In this document: piece by piece, positions 11,302 to 21,012 of the stretch | Position numbering within the stretch: the first letter of the stretch is position 1 | How the letters are laid out: the number at the start of each line of letters is the position of its first letter | Assembly: GCF_009832865.1 (NCBI RefSeq) | Contig: NZ_CP047130.1 | Location: forward strand, 620,001-684,000 | Source: Colwellia sp. 20A7 | Lineage (GTDB): Bacteria > Pseudomonadota > Gammaproteobacteria > Enterobacterales > Alteromonadaceae | Length of the DNA stretch: 64,000 nt | Direction: 5' to 3' | Translations under genes and position numbers: made by a program | The notes under the pieces: generated by a model | Databases searched by the model: none | Told to the model about the DNA's origin: nothing | The model's input: only the letters and a program-made list of their open reading frames with translations

Positions 11302-11787
11302 TTATTCAATATCTAATGGCTCGGGTGATAAAATAATACCGGTGTTATCAGCATAGATATGATCATCAGGCAATATAGTCACACCACCAAAGTTAATCGC
11401 AATATCAATTTCACCAAACTCATTATCGTTGGCGCCAACAGGAATTGAAACTAGCCCTTGAATACCGATATCTATTTCTTCAATCGCGTCAACATCACGA
11501 ACACTTCCATAACAAACAATACCTTCCCAGCCATTGTTTGCAGCAGTTTCTGCGATATCTAAGTCAATTAATGCGCGTCTAGTTGAACCACCACCGTCAA
11601 TGACTAGTACCTTGTTTGTACCTTCGGTCATGACTGTTTGTTTGATTAGTCCAACGCCTTCGAAGCACTTTATGGTGACTACCTTGCCACCAAAAGAATG
11701 TCGGCCACCATAGTTGCTAAAAATAGGATCGATAACGTCAATTAAGTCAGCATAGATATCACACAGTTGCGAAGTATCACATTCCAT
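11302..11787 (-). CDS. rraA: Regulator of ribonuclease activity A
   Basis: RraA binds RNase E and DEAD-box helicases and dampens RNA turnover. The 161-residue protein aligns with E. coli RraA from end to end by eye: [51 protein letters not shown], and the C-terminus [17 protein letters not shown]. The fold is the demethylmenaquinone methyltransferase-like swivelling domain, without known catalysis. It is divergent from the GGDEF/EAL gene, so both promoters are in the short gap 11788-11920. Confidence 0.95.
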   Translation of the reverse strand: MECDTSQLCDIYADLIDVIDPIFSNYGGRHSFGGKVVTIKCFEGVGLIKQTVMTEGTNKVLVIDGGGSTRRALIDLDIAETAANNGWEGIVCYGSVRDVDAIEEIDIGIQGLVSIPVGANDNEFGEIDIAINFGGVTILPDDHIYADNTGIILSPEPLDIE

Positions 11788-11920
11788 AACAATAGCCTTA
11801 AGTTTTAGAGATAATATCTATTAGTATAACCTGCTGAAGTTAAAATAAAATAGCTACTTGTATTTTGGGCTAAAACTCTCTTTAATAGATCATTCATTAT
11901 CACTAATAATCGATTTATTA

Positions 11921-13933
11921 ATGCTTGTAACTACAGACTCATTTACATTTTTATTTGCTATGCAAGCAATTGTGTTTGCTATTTTGTCATTAGTATTTTT
12001 AGTGTACTTTCGATCTTTTCAGCGTGAATATATCAAGTACTGGCTATTTAGTTTAGTTTCGCTAAGTGGTTATTATGCTATTAGCGCGTTACTTCCTATT
12101 ACTGATATATATATAAATAATAACAATTTATTACTATTCTATGAGCAAATTCAACAGACTACTTTATACCTATTTTTAGTTTTTTTATTGCTTGGCCTCT
12201 ATAGCGCAAAAATAACGTTAGCAAAGCGTTTTGTTAATCTTGTTGTGCTGTTAACTATTATTGTAAGCTCTAGCGCATCAATTCTTTATTTATTTAGCGA
12301 AAATAGTGCGACTATTTATTTTGAGGTTAAAGCACAAGTACAAAGCTTTATTTTCATTATTAGCTTCTTAAGTGCAAGTTGTTATCTTTTTATTGATAAA
12401 AAACCACACTTTTCTAGCAAACTTTTATTTGCATTTCTTCTCATCTCAGGCATTCGCTATCTAGCTTATGTACCCATGACGATTATGGCCTTAACGGATG
12501 AGTGGATTAACCAATTTACGTTACTTCTCACTTATTTTGATATTGGTGCTCACAGTATTTTAGGGTTTATATTACTTATTTGGACACAAGGAGACGAGCG
12601 CAATATCTCGAAACAGTCTATTATTCGTGAACAGTATTTAGGAAAGCATGACGTCTTAACGGGGGCGTTAAATCGCACCGAAGTGATGAAAAAATTAACG
12701 GAGGCAATTACTATTGCTAAACAACAATCATGTAAACTTGCTGTGTTTTTAATTGATATTAAACAGTTTAAATTTATTAATGATACTTATGGTTTGAACG
12801 TAGGTGATTGCATACTTAAAGAAGTAGCAAATCGCTTAAATAACAGTCTTTTGAAACCAAAGGCTGTAGGGCGTTTAAGTGGTGATTCTTTTATGTTTGT
12901 TATTGAATACTATAATGAACCGTCAGTTGCTCGGGTGCCTGAGCATCTTCATCAAATTATTAGCCGCCCTTATCAATATCATGATCAAGAAGCACATATT
13001 CAAGCGAGTATTGGATATACTTCTTTTCCTGAATATGGTGAAAATGCTGAAGAACTACTACAAAATGCAAACCTAGCTTTGCATCATGCAGAAACTAATA
13101 ATATATCTACCATCATTTTTGAATCAGGCATGCAAGCAGGTGGACGACGTTTATTATTAAAAGAAAAAGAGCTTAAAAATGCCATTATTAACGATGAATT
13201 CGTTCTGTTTTATCAACCACAATTAAACCTATTAACAAATCGCCTAGAAGGGGTTGAGGCTTTAGTACGTTGGCAGCACCCTACCAAAGGTTTATTACTA
13301 CCGGGTGAATTTTTAGGTGATATAGATACTTTGCTTATGAATAGTCAGTTTGATAACTATGTTTTAAGCAAGGCTTGTAGTGCGAATGCACGGTGGTATG
13401 AAAAATATAAACGCAGGGTAACAATTGCCGTTAATATTACTGCTGTTGAATTTCAGGACCCTCAATTTGTCAGTAATATTCAAACTTTATTACGCGATAA
13501 TAATTTGTCTCCGAAGTATTTAGAGTTAGAGATTACTGAAAATGTAGTGATGACAGATATTGATACTGCCATGAACACGATTACGTCATTACAAAGTATG
13601 GGTATCAAAGTATCAATTGATGATTTTGGTACAGGGTATTCATCTTTAGCCTATTTACGCCAATTACCCATAGATAAAATTAAAATAGATCGTAGCTTTA
13701 TCACTGAAGTTGCAACCAATGACTCTGATCTAACTATTGTTAAATCAATGATAAAACTCTCGCATGGTTTAGGGAAGCGTGTGCTTGCAGAAGGTGTTGA
13801 AAATAAAGATCAACTTAACGTATTACGAAATATGGGTTGTGATGCTGTTCAAGGATACCTTATTGATAAACCATTGCCGGAAGAAAAATTTGTTACTTAT
13901 TTGACTAAACAAAATAAAACCACAAAAACCTAG
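11921..13933 (+). CDS. Membrane GGDEF/EAL protein with degenerate GGDEF site
   Basis: An inner-membrane cyclic-di-GMP protein of 670 residues. Residues about 10-215 contain roughly seven hydrophobic segments forming a sensor. The GGDEF domain (about 235-395) has SGDSF (320-324) in place of GGDEF, so it should not make cyclic-di-GMP. The EAL domain (about 410-660) keeps EAL (446-448), EITENV, DDFGTGYSS, KIDRSF and AEGVENKDQ, so phosphodiesterase activity is expected. The frame is open upstream to a TTG at 11858, but the ATG at 11921 is the simpler start; neither has a clear ribosome site. It is divergent from rraA. Confidence 0.85.
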   Translation: MLVTTDSFTFLFAMQAIVFAILSLVFLVYFRSFQREYIKYWLFSLVSLSGYYAISALLPITDIYINNNNLLLFYEQIQQTTLYLFLVFLLLGLYSAKITLAKRFVNLVVLLTIIVSSSASILYLFSENSATIYFEVKAQVQSFIFIISFLSASCYLFIDKKPHFSSKLLFAFLLISGIRYLAYVPMTIMALTDEWINQFTLLLTYFDIGAHSILGFILLIWTQGDERNISKQSIIREQYLGKHDVLTGALNRTEVMKKLTEAITIAKQQSCKLAVFLIDIKQFKFINDTYGLNVGDCILKEVANRLNNSLLKPKAVGRLSGDSFMFVIEYYNEPSVARVPEHLHQIISRPYQYHDQEAHIQASIGYTSFPEYGENAEELLQNANLALHHAETNNISTIIFESGMQAGGRRLLLKEKELKNAIINDEFVLFYQPQLNLLTNRLEGVEALVRWQHPTKGLLLPGEFLGDIDTLLMNSQFDNYVLSKACSANARWYEKYKRRVTIAVNITAVEFQDPQFVSNIQTLLRDNNLSPKYLELEITENVVMTDIDTAMNTITSLQSMGIKVSIDDFGTGYSSLAYLRQLPIDKIKIDRSFITEVATNDSDLTIVKSMIKLSHGLGKRVLAEGVENKDQLNVLRNMGCDAVQGYLIDKPLPEEKFVTYLTKQNKTTKT

Positions 13934-13991
13934 TTATATTTATTGTTATCTTTAGGCGTTTTTACTACTTAACTTATTGTTTACATGGATT

Positions 13992-14924
13992 TTATAATTT
14001 AGGCGCTGTTTTAGTTTTTTTAGTTTGTATCCGCTCTTTCGTGACTTCATCGAGCTTAATCATGTAAGAGTTTCTACCTATACCATAGAACTCTTCATCA
14101 GTAAAAATAATGGTATTCTCGTCAGAAAAAGTCACTGCTTCTTTTTGCGTGACTATACCCAAATCAATTTTATAGGCATCACCTGAGAAAAAATCATCAC
14201 CTTGCCAATTTTCAAATAACCATAGACGTTCAGAGTCTAATAGTACTAATTTACTTCTATCAGGGCTTAGTGCTGCAGAAGTTATCCAGCAGAGTTTTTG
14301 ATGTGTTGTACAAGTATTAAAGTTACTAATAAAACTGGCTTGATAATTATCAGCATGATCACCAATTTTATATAAGTTAGTATCACCATCAAACGGCTTA
14401 GTTCTATTTTTTGAAAATAAATATAAGTGCCTTTTGTAAAAAACAAATGCTTCTAAGTCAAAGTTTTTTTCTGACGCTTTAGGTGGGAAGTTCCGATGTT
14501 CTGGAAAGGTGAATTTAATTATTTCCGCTTCAGTTTCTGTCCCTTTAATATCAATAGGGTTCTCAATTTTATAAATGGTAAGCCATTTACGCATATTGTC
14601 ATTATTACCAAAGTCACCAATAAAAAAGTGTCCAAAATCATCTTGAGTCATATCTTCCCAATCTAAATTTCGTCCATTAGTAATAGTGACTGATTTTTTG
14701 ATTTTACCATCGCGTTGTACTTGATGTATTTGTGCTGAATTACCACCATCATTGATAGCCCACAAGTTACCTGCTTTGTCGAATTCAATCCCCGAAACTT
14801 CTTTAAGTTTGCTGTCTAAGGTGACGACTTTACTACTATAGAGCTCGTGAGATTCACTTAATATTGCTGCTAGAACGACGACCGCACTAAGGCCCACAAA
14901 CGCATAAAACGATTTTTTTATCAT
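13992..14924 (-). CDS. Exported or membrane-anchored propeller-like protein, unknown function
   Basis: A 310-residue protein with an N-terminal hydrophobic stretch (about 5-23, FYAFVGLSAVVVLAAIL) that acts as signal peptide or anchor. The remainder shows beta-propeller style repeats such as VSGIEFDKAGNLWAINDGG, WEDMTQDDFGHFFIGDFGN and LEAFVFYKRHLYLFSKN, the pattern seen in SdiA-regulated/esterase-like propeller families. No catalytic motif is evident. It lies convergent with the GGDEF/EAL gene and alone in its unit. I do not recognise a specific function. Confidence 0.7.
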   Translation of the reverse strand: MIKKSFYAFVGLSAVVVLAAILSESHELYSSKVVTLDSKLKEVSGIEFDKAGNLWAINDGGNSAQIHQVQRDGKIKKSVTITNGRNLDWEDMTQDDFGHFFIGDFGNNDNMRKWLTIYKIENPIDIKGTETEAEIIKFTFPEHRNFPPKASEKNFDLEAFVFYKRHLYLFSKNRTKPFDGDTNLYKIGDHADNYQASFISNFNTCTTHQKLCWITSAALSPDRSKLVLLDSERLWLFENWQGDDFFSGDAYKIDLGIVTQKEAVTFSDENTIIFTDEEFYGIGRNSYMIKLDEVTKERIQTKKTKTAPKL

Positions 14925-15032
14925 TAATTTTCCGTGTAAAGTTAAATCTATATGGTCGCGAGTATTGAAAAGCTAGGTTGACAAAACTATATATAAACGA
15001 CAATAGCACTAGAGGTACAAGAATAGCTTAAT

Positions 15033-15392
15033 TTATAATTGAGTGATATTGATCATTGCTTCACGAGAGTGCCCAGAGGCTTTTAAATTTGTAAGATAGT
15101 GTTGCCAGCGAGTGTCATGTTCTTGTACTAATAATGCAATATACTCAGTTGAATATATTGCGTTATGTTGATCATTAAAAATAAACCGATAACCATGTTT
15201 ACCTAAATTTTCAATTGTAGTTAACACAACATCTTTTTTATGGGTAACTAAGCTATTTTGCTTTGTTGGTTTATTTGCTGTGGGTGTAAAAACACGTAAA
15301 TATTCAAAAGGTAAACAAGCTACCTCACCATTGTTAAAATCAATAGTGATGTTTTTTTTATTTGCATTTATCAAAAAACTTTGAATATTCAT
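15033..15392 (-). CDS. DUF971 family protein
   Basis: A 119-residue protein of the DUF971 type, related to the N-terminal domain of gamma-butyrobetaine hydroxylases. Typical features are the opening ITIDFNNGEVACLPFEYLRV and the C-terminal GYRFIFNDQHNAIYSTEYIALL. Such genes often follow hslVU in gammaproteobacteria, and here it starts 33 bases after hslU on the same strand, so co-transcription is likely. The usual family has Fe-S assembly-linked members; the function of this one is unknown. Confidence 0.82.
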   Translation of the reverse strand: MNIQSFLINANKKNITIDFNNGEVACLPFEYLRVFTPTANKPTKQNSLVTHKKDVVLTTIENLGKHGYRFIFNDQHNAIYSTEYIALLVQEHDTRWQHYLTNLKASGHSREAMINITQL

Positions 15393-15425
15393 AAGTGCCT
15401 GTAAAGTAGATAATAGGGTTAATTT

Positions 15426-16769
15426 TTAGAGAATGAAACGGCTTAAGTCTTCGTTCTGTATAACGTCATTCAACGTTTTATCAACATGATTTTTATCAAT
15501 AACGATTTTTTCACCTGAACGCTCATCAGCATTGAAAGATAGTTCTTCAGTTAATCGCTCCATCATAGTATGTAAGCGGCGAGCTCCTATATTTTCAGTA
15601 GTCTCGTTAACTTGCCAAGCGGCATTCGCTATTGCTTGAATACCATCATCACTAAATTCAATATCCACACCTTCTGTTGCCAGTAGTGCGATATATTGCT
15701 CTGTTAGCGAAGCAAAAGGTTCTGTTAATATTCTAACGAAGTCTTCAGTCGTTAAGGCTTTTAGTTCTACTCGAATAGGTAAACGACCTTGTAATTCAGG
15801 AATTAAATCTGATGGCTTAGCCATTTGGAAAGCACCAGAAGCAATAAATAGAATATGGTCAGTTTTAATCATGCCGTGTTTAGTGCTGACAGTAGAACCT
15901 TCAACTAAAGGTAATAAGTCACGCTGAACGCCTTCACGTGATACGTCACCGCCACTATTGCTATCAGCACGTTTACAAATCTTGTCTATTTCATCAATAA
16001 AAACAATGCCATTTTGTTCTACTGCATAAATAGCTTTTTGCTTAATGTCATCTTGATTAACTATTTTAGCGGCTTCTTCTTCTTGCAACGCCTTAAAAGC
16101 ATCTTTAATTTTTAATTTACGCTTTTTAGTTTTATCATTCGACATACTTTGGAACATGCTTTGCAATTGCGAAGTCATGTCTTCCATGCCGGGAGGCGCC
16201 ATAATTTCTACGCCGACTTGTGGTGCGGCTAAATCGAGTTCAATTTCTTTATCGTCTAATTTACCTTCACGTAATTTTTTACGGAATATTTGACGAGTAC
16301 TGTTATTGTCACCTTCAACATCAGTTTTTTCGGCATTACCAAATCCATCACGAGCAGGAGGTAATAAAACATCTAAAATACGCTCTTCAGCGGCTTCTTC
16401 TGCTAAATGTTGCACGCGATTCATTTCGTCTTCTTTAACCATTTTAATTGCCATATCGGCAAGGTCACGAATAATCGTCTCAACTTCTTTGCCTACATAA
16501 CCCACTTCTGTGAATTTTGTGGCTTCAACTTTGATAAAAGGAGCACGAGCCAGTTTCGCTAAACGACGCGCAATTTCAGTTTTACCTACACCGGTAGGGC
16601 CTATCATTAAGATATTTTTTGGTGTTACTTCATTGCGTAACCCTTCGTTTAACTGCATTCTACGCCAGCGGTTACGTAAAGCGATGGCAACAGCACGTTT
16701 TGCTTCGCTTTGGCCGACAATATGGGCATCTAATTCATGGACAATTTCGCGGGGAGTCATATCTGACAT
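15426..16769 (-). CDS. hslU: ATP-dependent protease ATPase subunit HslU
   Basis: AAA+ unfoldase of the HslUV (ClpYQ) protease; a hexamer that feeds unfolded substrates to HslV. At 447 residues it has the usual length. It shows the start [17 protein letters not shown], Walker A GPTGVGKT (57-64), the pore motif GYVG, Walker [11 protein letters not shown], sensor segment GRLPIRVEL and the C-terminal EDLSRFIL that docks into HslV. It is 83 bases downstream of hslV and shares its heat-shock promoter. Confidence 0.97.
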   Translation of the reverse strand: MSDMTPREIVHELDAHIVGQSEAKRAVAIALRNRWRRMQLNEGLRNEVTPKNILMIGPTGVGKTEIARRLAKLARAPFIKVEATKFTEVGYVGKEVETIIRDLADMAIKMVKEDEMNRVQHLAEEAAEERILDVLLPPARDGFGNAEKTDVEGDNNSTRQIFRKKLREGKLDDKEIELDLAAPQVGVEIMAPPGMEDMTSQLQSMFQSMSNDKTKKRKLKIKDAFKALQEEEAAKIVNQDDIKQKAIYAVEQNGIVFIDEIDKICKRADSNSGGDVSREGVQRDLLPLVEGSTVSTKHGMIKTDHILFIASGAFQMAKPSDLIPELQGRLPIRVELKALTTEDFVRILTEPFASLTEQYIALLATEGVDIEFSDDGIQAIANAAWQVNETTENIGARRLHTMMERLTEELSFNADERSGEKIVIDKNHVDKTLNDVIQNEDLSRFIL

Positions 16770-16852
16770 ATTTTAATCCTCGTTTTGTCTTGATTCATCA
16801 AAACAATAATCTTTTGGAAATATAATGGAGAAACTACTATTAAGCTCGAGGC

Positions 16853-17371
16853 TTACAATTCATCTATCGTGTGAGATTGATTAGTGAAAACACATATATC
16901 ACCAGCAATCGTTAAGGATTTCTCAACAATTTCTTTGGCGCTTAAATCGGTGTTTTCTAATAATGCGATAGCGGCTGATTGGGCAAAATTACCACCACTA
17001 CCAATAGCGATTAAGTCATGTTCAGGTTGAACAACATCACCATTACCGGTAATAATTAATGAAGCAGTTTCGTCAGCTACTGCTAATAAAGCTTCAAGCT
17101 TTCTAAGGGCGCGATCACTACGCCAGTCTTTGGCTAGTTCAACGGCGGCTTTGGTTAAATGGCCTTGATGTTGTTCAAGTTTACTTTCAAAACGCTCGAA
17201 AAGGGTAAAAGCATCAGCAGTACCGCCGGCAAATCCAGCCAATACTTTATTGTTATATAAACGACGAACTTTTTTGGCATTACCTTTCATTACGGTATTA
17301 CCTAGTGACACTTGACCGTCACCACCAATGGCTACTTTGCCATTACGTCTAACTGAAACAATAGTAGTCAT
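16853..17371 (-). CDS. hslV: ATP-dependent protease peptidase subunit HslV
   Basis: Threonine peptidase of the HslUV complex, 172 residues, proteasome-beta fold. After removal of the initiator Met the catalytic Thr is exposed ([24 protein letters not shown]). The segments [22 protein letters not shown] and [12 protein letters not shown] are diagnostic. It is first in the unit hslV-hslU-DUF971. A sigma-32-type promoter sits upstream at 17416-17440, about 45 bases from the ATG. Confidence 0.97.
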   Translation of the reverse strand: MTTIVSVRRNGKVAIGGDGQVSLGNTVMKGNAKKVRRLYNNKVLAGFAGGTADAFTLFERFESKLEQHQGHLTKAAVELAKDWRSDRALRKLEALLAVADETASLIITGNGDVVQPEHDLIAIGSGGNFAQSAAIALLENTDLSAKEIVEKSLTIAGDICVFTNQSHTIDEL

Positions 17372-17415
17372 GTTAACTCCAATCTTAATAAATACATTTT
17401 TTGTTGTAAATAAAG

Positions 17416-17440
17416 TTGGGGTTATTAATGAGTTTTCAAG
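17416..17440 (-). promoter_or_regulatory. Sigma-32 (heat-shock) promoter of hslVU
   Basis: Read on the minus strand: CTTGAAA (17440-17434), a 12-base spacer, then CCCCAA (17421-17416). This matches the RpoH consensus CTTGAAA-N11-16-CCCCAT closely. Heat-shock control of hslVU is established in E. coli. Confidence 0.8.
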
Positions 17441-17470
17441 GATAGAATTTATTTTATAGTCATTCTATCC
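17440..17470 (-). terminator. Hairpin between ftsN and hslV, overlapping the -35 box
   Basis: Perfect 9-bp inverted repeat GGATAGAAT (17440-17448) and ATTCTATCC (17462-17470), 20 bases after the ftsN stop codon on the minus strand. There is no T-run. Its last base overlaps the -35 element of the hslVU promoter. It may separate ftsN transcripts from hslVU. Confidence 0.45.
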
Positions 17471-17490
17471 AATTTATTTTAAAGGAAGGG

Positions 17491-18051
17491 TTATTTCCAC
17501 AACCAAACCTGACAACCATTAATCTTGTTATTACGTAATTTATGCTTATCTTGTTCTGCTGCGCGTTTTCGTGAATATGGGCCTAAAACGACTTTATACC
17601 ATATATTATTCTTTCCTTGTGCGGTTTGAATTGAACTTTCTAGCCCAGAAAAAGCAATTTTAGCTCTTAGTGATTCTGCTTGGGCTGCTGTTTTAAAAGA
17701 ACCACATTGCATTTTATAAGGACCATTTTGTTTAACTTCATACTGTCCTACTTCAATTTCTTTGGTTTTTAAATTTTCAACATAAGTCCATTTTTCTTTA
17801 GGAGGAGCAGGCAAGTCTTTCTCTTTTTTAGGCTTAACTTCATGTTGCGTTTGAATAGGCGTTTTAGTTGTTTCGTCTGTTTTTAAAAACCATAAACTAT
17901 AGACAAAAACGGAAATAAATATGATGGCTATCAGGCCTAAAAACTTTAGTTTTCGAGTCGAAGTTGGATCTGGTTGTGCCGATTTTTTTTTGTAAGGGCT
18001 ATTTTTTTTCTTTTTTTGCGGTGTACGAGAAATATAATCTTGATTTGACAT
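17491..18051 (-). CDS. ftsN: Short FtsN-type cell division protein (SPOR domain)
   Basis: A bitopic inner-membrane protein of 186 residues: a basic cytoplasmic N-terminus (1-33, with several Lys/Pro runs), one transmembrane helix (about 34-54, KFLGLIAIIFISVFVYSLWF), a charged linker with WTYVENLKTKEIEV, and a C-terminal SPOR domain (about 110-186, YKMQCGSFKTAAQAESLRAKIAFSG..VVLGPYSRKRAAEQ) that binds denuded glycan at the septum. It is much shorter than E. coli FtsN (319), mainly in the linker, as in several marine relatives. Position between priA and hslV matches the enteric ftsN locus, which supports the name. Confidence 0.85.
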   Translation of the reverse strand: MSNQDYISRTPQKKKKNSPYKKKSAQPDPTSTRKLKFLGLIAIIFISVFVYSLWFLKTDETTKTPIQTQHEVKPKKEKDLPAPPKEKWTYVENLKTKEIEVGQYEVKQNGPYKMQCGSFKTAAQAESLRAKIAFSGLESSIQTAQGKNNIWYKVVLGPYSRKRAAEQDKHKLRNNKINGCQVWLWK

Positions 18052-18171
18052 GAACTACAGAAGAACCAGGAAGAATGTAGGCTATTTTATACTTAAGTTA
18101 TTTCTAATTACAAGTAGATATAGCGAAAGCAAAACTATCCAGTAAAAGTTGGCTGCAGTTTAATTATTTGA

Positions 18172-20382
18172 TTACCAATTTAAATCAATAGGATCAATGT
18201 CTAAACTCCAACGTACTTTACTTTGCCATTCATTATTCGGGATGGCAGCTAGTAACTGGAAAATAGCAATATGCAGATCTTTTCTTGATTTAGCCTGTAA
18301 AATTAAATGATAACGAAATTTTCCTGCCTTTTTCTCCATTGCTGCAGGAACAGGTCCGGCAAATTGACAGTTAGTGAAAGTAAGCTCAGTTAATAGTCGT
18401 AAGAACTTTTCAGGATAGCTTGGATAATTGGCTTCAGCGCGGAATAAGGCTTGATAACTAAAAGGTGGCAACATAGCTTGCTTTCTTTCAGCTAAGGCTT
18501 GTTTGGCAAAGTGCTGGTAGCCGTTATGCACTAAGTCTTGTAATAAAGGATGATCAGGGTAACTTGTTTGTACTAATACTTTACCTGGTTTACTCGCACG
18601 ACCGGCACGGCCAGCTACTTGGATTAATAGTTGTGCCATTTGTTCGCTAGCACGAAAATCAAAACTGAATAATGCACCATCACCATCAAGCACCGCTACC
18701 AAAGTAACGTCAGGAAAATGATGACCTTTAGCTAGCATTTGTGTACCAATAAGTAATTGATGTTTCTTATCTGTTATCTCTTGTAGTAGCTTAGTTAATT
18801 CACCTTTTTTACGGGTACTGTCTCTATCTATTCTTACCACACTAACATCAGGAAATATTTCACCAATACGTTGTTCTAACTGTTCCGTTCCTTGACCTAC
18901 CGGCGCAATACGAACACTACCGCATTTTGGACATTGCTTGGGTACACGCTTTTGGCTACCACAATGATGGCAAATTAATAGTTGTTGTTTTTGATGATAA
19001 GTATAAGGTTTATCGCAACGCTGGCAGTCAGAAAGCCAATGGCATTCTTGACAATTTATCGCGGGCGCATAGCCTCGCCTATTTAAAAAAATAAGAGCTT
19101 GTTCACCACGTGCTAGTGTTTGCTTGATTTCATGTTTTAACGTGCCCGATAAACCAAATTCCATTTGTTGTTGAGCAACATCAATTAATGTTATTTTCGC
19201 TTTGTTACTTTTTCCTGCTCGTTTACGTAGCTGGTGATATTGGTACTTGCCAGACAAGGCATTTTGTAATGATTCAAAGCTAGGTGTAGCACTGCCTAAA
19301 ATAATAGGAATATTTGTTTGCCTAGCGCGTAAAATAGCAATATCTCGACCATGATAACGAAAACTGTCTTGCTGCTTTAACGAGCTGTCGTGCTCTTCAT
19401 CAACAATAATCATACCTAACTTGTGCAAGGGGGAGAAAATAGCCGATCGTGTGCCTATAACAATTGCTGCACTGCCTTGTTGGGCGCTTAACCAAGTATC
19501 TAAACGTTCAGTATCGTTAAGATTAGAGTGATGCAAAGAAATAGGCACGCTAAATCGTTGCTCAAAGCGCAATAATGTTTGTGGTGTTAAGCCAATCTCA
19601 GGAACAATCACTAATACTTGTTGATGATTTGCTAATACATTTTCCATGGCCTGTAGATAAACTTCCGTTTTACCACTGCCAGTCACGCCGTCAATTAAGT
19701 GGCAAGAGAAGCGATCTAATGATTGATTGATTGCAGCAACAATCAATGCTTGCTCGGTTGATAGCACTTGTTTGTTTTCTTGGGTTAGTTTGCTGTCTTG
19801 CCACGAAAATTGCCCTGGTCTATGTTTTACCTGCTTGATAAGATCTTTGGCAACCAAGGCATTTAACTGTGCCTTGCTATAACCTAAAGTCCGTAACTCA
19901 GCCCAGCTAATTCCATGGTGTTTTGCGATTAATTGAAAAAGTGCGAACTGTTTTGGCGCTTTAGTTTCAACCTTAGCTAATTGTTCTTTCTGTTCATTTT
20001 CGATTAGCTCAGCACTTTGCCAAACCATCGGCGGCTGTAGATCTACTTTTTTTACCTGACGTAATAATTTGGGTAGTGCTTGTTGAAAAACGTCACCAAT
20101 AGGGTGGTGATAGTAAGTAGCACATAATTTTAGATAATTAACCAAAAAATCGCTTAAGTGGAAGCTATCGTTAAGGCGTTGTGAAATAGGTTTTATTTTT
20201 GAATCAATATCACACTTGTCAGTTATCGCGATCACAATAGCAATAACTTTTCTTGCACCAAATGACACAGCAACACGTTCACCAATTTTTATTGGTGGTG
20301 TTTGTAGTTCTTCCGGTACTTGATAGGTAAACAGCTGGCGCATAGGAACGGGAACTGCTACTTGTACATATTGCTCAGACAC
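18172..20382 (-). CDS. priA: Primosomal replication helicase PriA
   Basis: 3'-5' DNA helicase that restarts stalled replication forks. At 736 residues it is full length. An N-terminal DNA-binding region is followed by helicase motifs: Walker A GVTGSGKT (232-239), DEEH in IIVDEEHDSS, and motifs V/VI including GTQMLAKGHHFPDVTLVAVLDGDG and QLLIQVAGRAGR. Two zinc sites are inserted in the second helicase lobe (CQECHWLSDCQRC and CHHCGSQKRVPKQCPKC). It is divergent from rpmE across a 240-base gap, as in E. coli. Confidence 0.97.
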   Translation of the reverse strand: MSEQYVQVAVPVPMRQLFTYQVPEELQTPPIKIGERVAVSFGARKVIAIVIAITDKCDIDSKIKPISQRLNDSFHLSDFLVNYLKLCATYYHHPIGDVFQQALPKLLRQVKKVDLQPPMVWQSAELIENEQKEQLAKVETKAPKQFALFQLIAKHHGISWAELRTLGYSKAQLNALVAKDLIKQVKHRPGQFSWQDSKLTQENKQVLSTEQALIVAAINQSLDRFSCHLIDGVTGSGKTEVYLQAMENVLANHQQVLVIVPEIGLTPQTLLRFEQRFSVPISLHHSNLNDTERLDTWLSAQQGSAAIVIGTRSAIFSPLHKLGMIIVDEEHDSSLKQQDSFRYHGRDIAILRARQTNIPIILGSATPSFESLQNALSGKYQYHQLRKRAGKSNKAKITLIDVAQQQMEFGLSGTLKHEIKQTLARGEQALIFLNRRGYAPAINCQECHWLSDCQRCDKPYTYHQKQQLLICHHCGSQKRVPKQCPKCGSVRIAPVGQGTEQLEQRIGEIFPDVSVVRIDRDSTRKKGELTKLLQEITDKKHQLLIGTQMLAKGHHFPDVTLVAVLDGDGALFSFDFRASEQMAQLLIQVAGRAGRASKPGKVLVQTSYPDHPLLQDLVHNGYQHFAKQALAERKQAMLPPFSYQALFRAEANYPSYPEKFLRLLTELTFTNCQFAGPVPAAMEKKAGKFRYHLILQAKSRKDLHIAIFQLLAAIPNNEWQSKVRWSLDIDPIDLNW

Positions 20383-20483
20383 GAATTATATGAATGCTTG
20401 TAATAAGAATAGGCTGCTTATATTACCGTAAAAATTACTATTTATTAATAAGTCTTTTTTAGTGGGTTTAGTATCACTTTAGC

Positions 20484-20512
20484 TTGCAGTCGGTGCGGTG
20501 ATGATTTATTAT
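20484..20512 (+). promoter_or_regulatory. Sigma-70 promoter of rpmE
   Basis: TTGCAG (20484-20489), 17-base spacer, TATTAT (20507-20512). This gives a 5' leader of about 100 bases before rpmE. Strong match and good spacing; position fits. Confidence 0.6.
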
Positions 20513-20543
20513 TCGCCTCCATTAATTTTTACACCGTATGGTG

Positions 20544-20580
20544 CTTGGCGTTTTAAGTTAATTTAACTAAAACGGCTAAG
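20544..20580 (+). promoter_or_regulatory. Imperfect hairpin in the rpmE leader
   Basis: CTTGGCGTTTTAAGTTAA and TTTAACTAAAACGGCTAAG can pair with small mismatches, giving a stem of about 17 bp just upstream of the L31 gene. Leader structures that allow L31 feedback on its own mRNA have been proposed in several bacterial groups, so an autoregulatory role is a reasonable inference, untested here. Confidence 0.4.
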
Positions 20581-20622
20581 TGGCGATACGCCCAATTTCT
20601 CGAAAGAGATATAGAGGTCCCC

Positions 20623-20835
20623 ATGAAAGACGGAATTCATCCAAATTATGTTGAGTTTAAAGCAACTTGTTCTTGTGGCAATGTTATTACAACTCGTTCA
20701 ACAGCAACTAAAGACGTGCATTTAGACGTATGTTCAGAATGTCACCCTTTTTACACTGGTAAGCAGAAAGCTGCTGAAACCGGTGGTCGTGTTGATAAAT
20801 TCAACAAACGTTTTGGTGCTCTTTCTAAGAAGTAA
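20623..20835 (+). CDS. rpmE: 50S ribosomal protein L31 (zinc form)
   Basis: A 70-residue protein of the large ribosomal subunit. It begins [20 protein letters not shown] and has the central [14 protein letters not shown] motif. Cysteines in TCSCGN and CSECHPF make this the zinc-binding (C+) type rather than the zinc-free YkgM paralogue. Ribosome site GAGGTCCCC precedes the ATG. A strong terminator follows. Confidence 0.97.
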   Translation: MKDGIHPNYVEFKATCSCGNVITTRSTATKDVHLDVCSECHPFYTGKQKAAETGGRVDKFNKRFGALSKK

Positions 20836-20882
20836 TTTTTACTTTTTAGTTCCTTTTCTTTTAATTAAGAAAAGTAGCATCG

Positions 20883-20909
20883 AAAAAAGCGCCGAAAGGC
20901 GCTTTTTTT
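20883..20909 (+). terminator. Rho-independent terminator of rpmE
   Basis: Stem AAAAAAGCGCC / GGCGCTTTTTT with a GAAA tetraloop, followed by a T-run, 48 bases after the stop codon. Symmetric A/T runs could also let it work in reverse. Confidence 0.92.
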
Positions 20910-21012
20910 ATTTCTGGCATTTGTAGGTTTTATTACTCTATTTTTTGTGGTGTTTCTGCTACATTAACCACCCTAGAAAAACCTTCTCAAATTTAAAATT
21001 AAGGCTCAATAA

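Noticed and set aside
11858..11920. TTG start 21 codons upstream for the GGDEF/EAL gene
   Set aside because: No ribosome site, and an ATG in frame precedes the first membrane helix.
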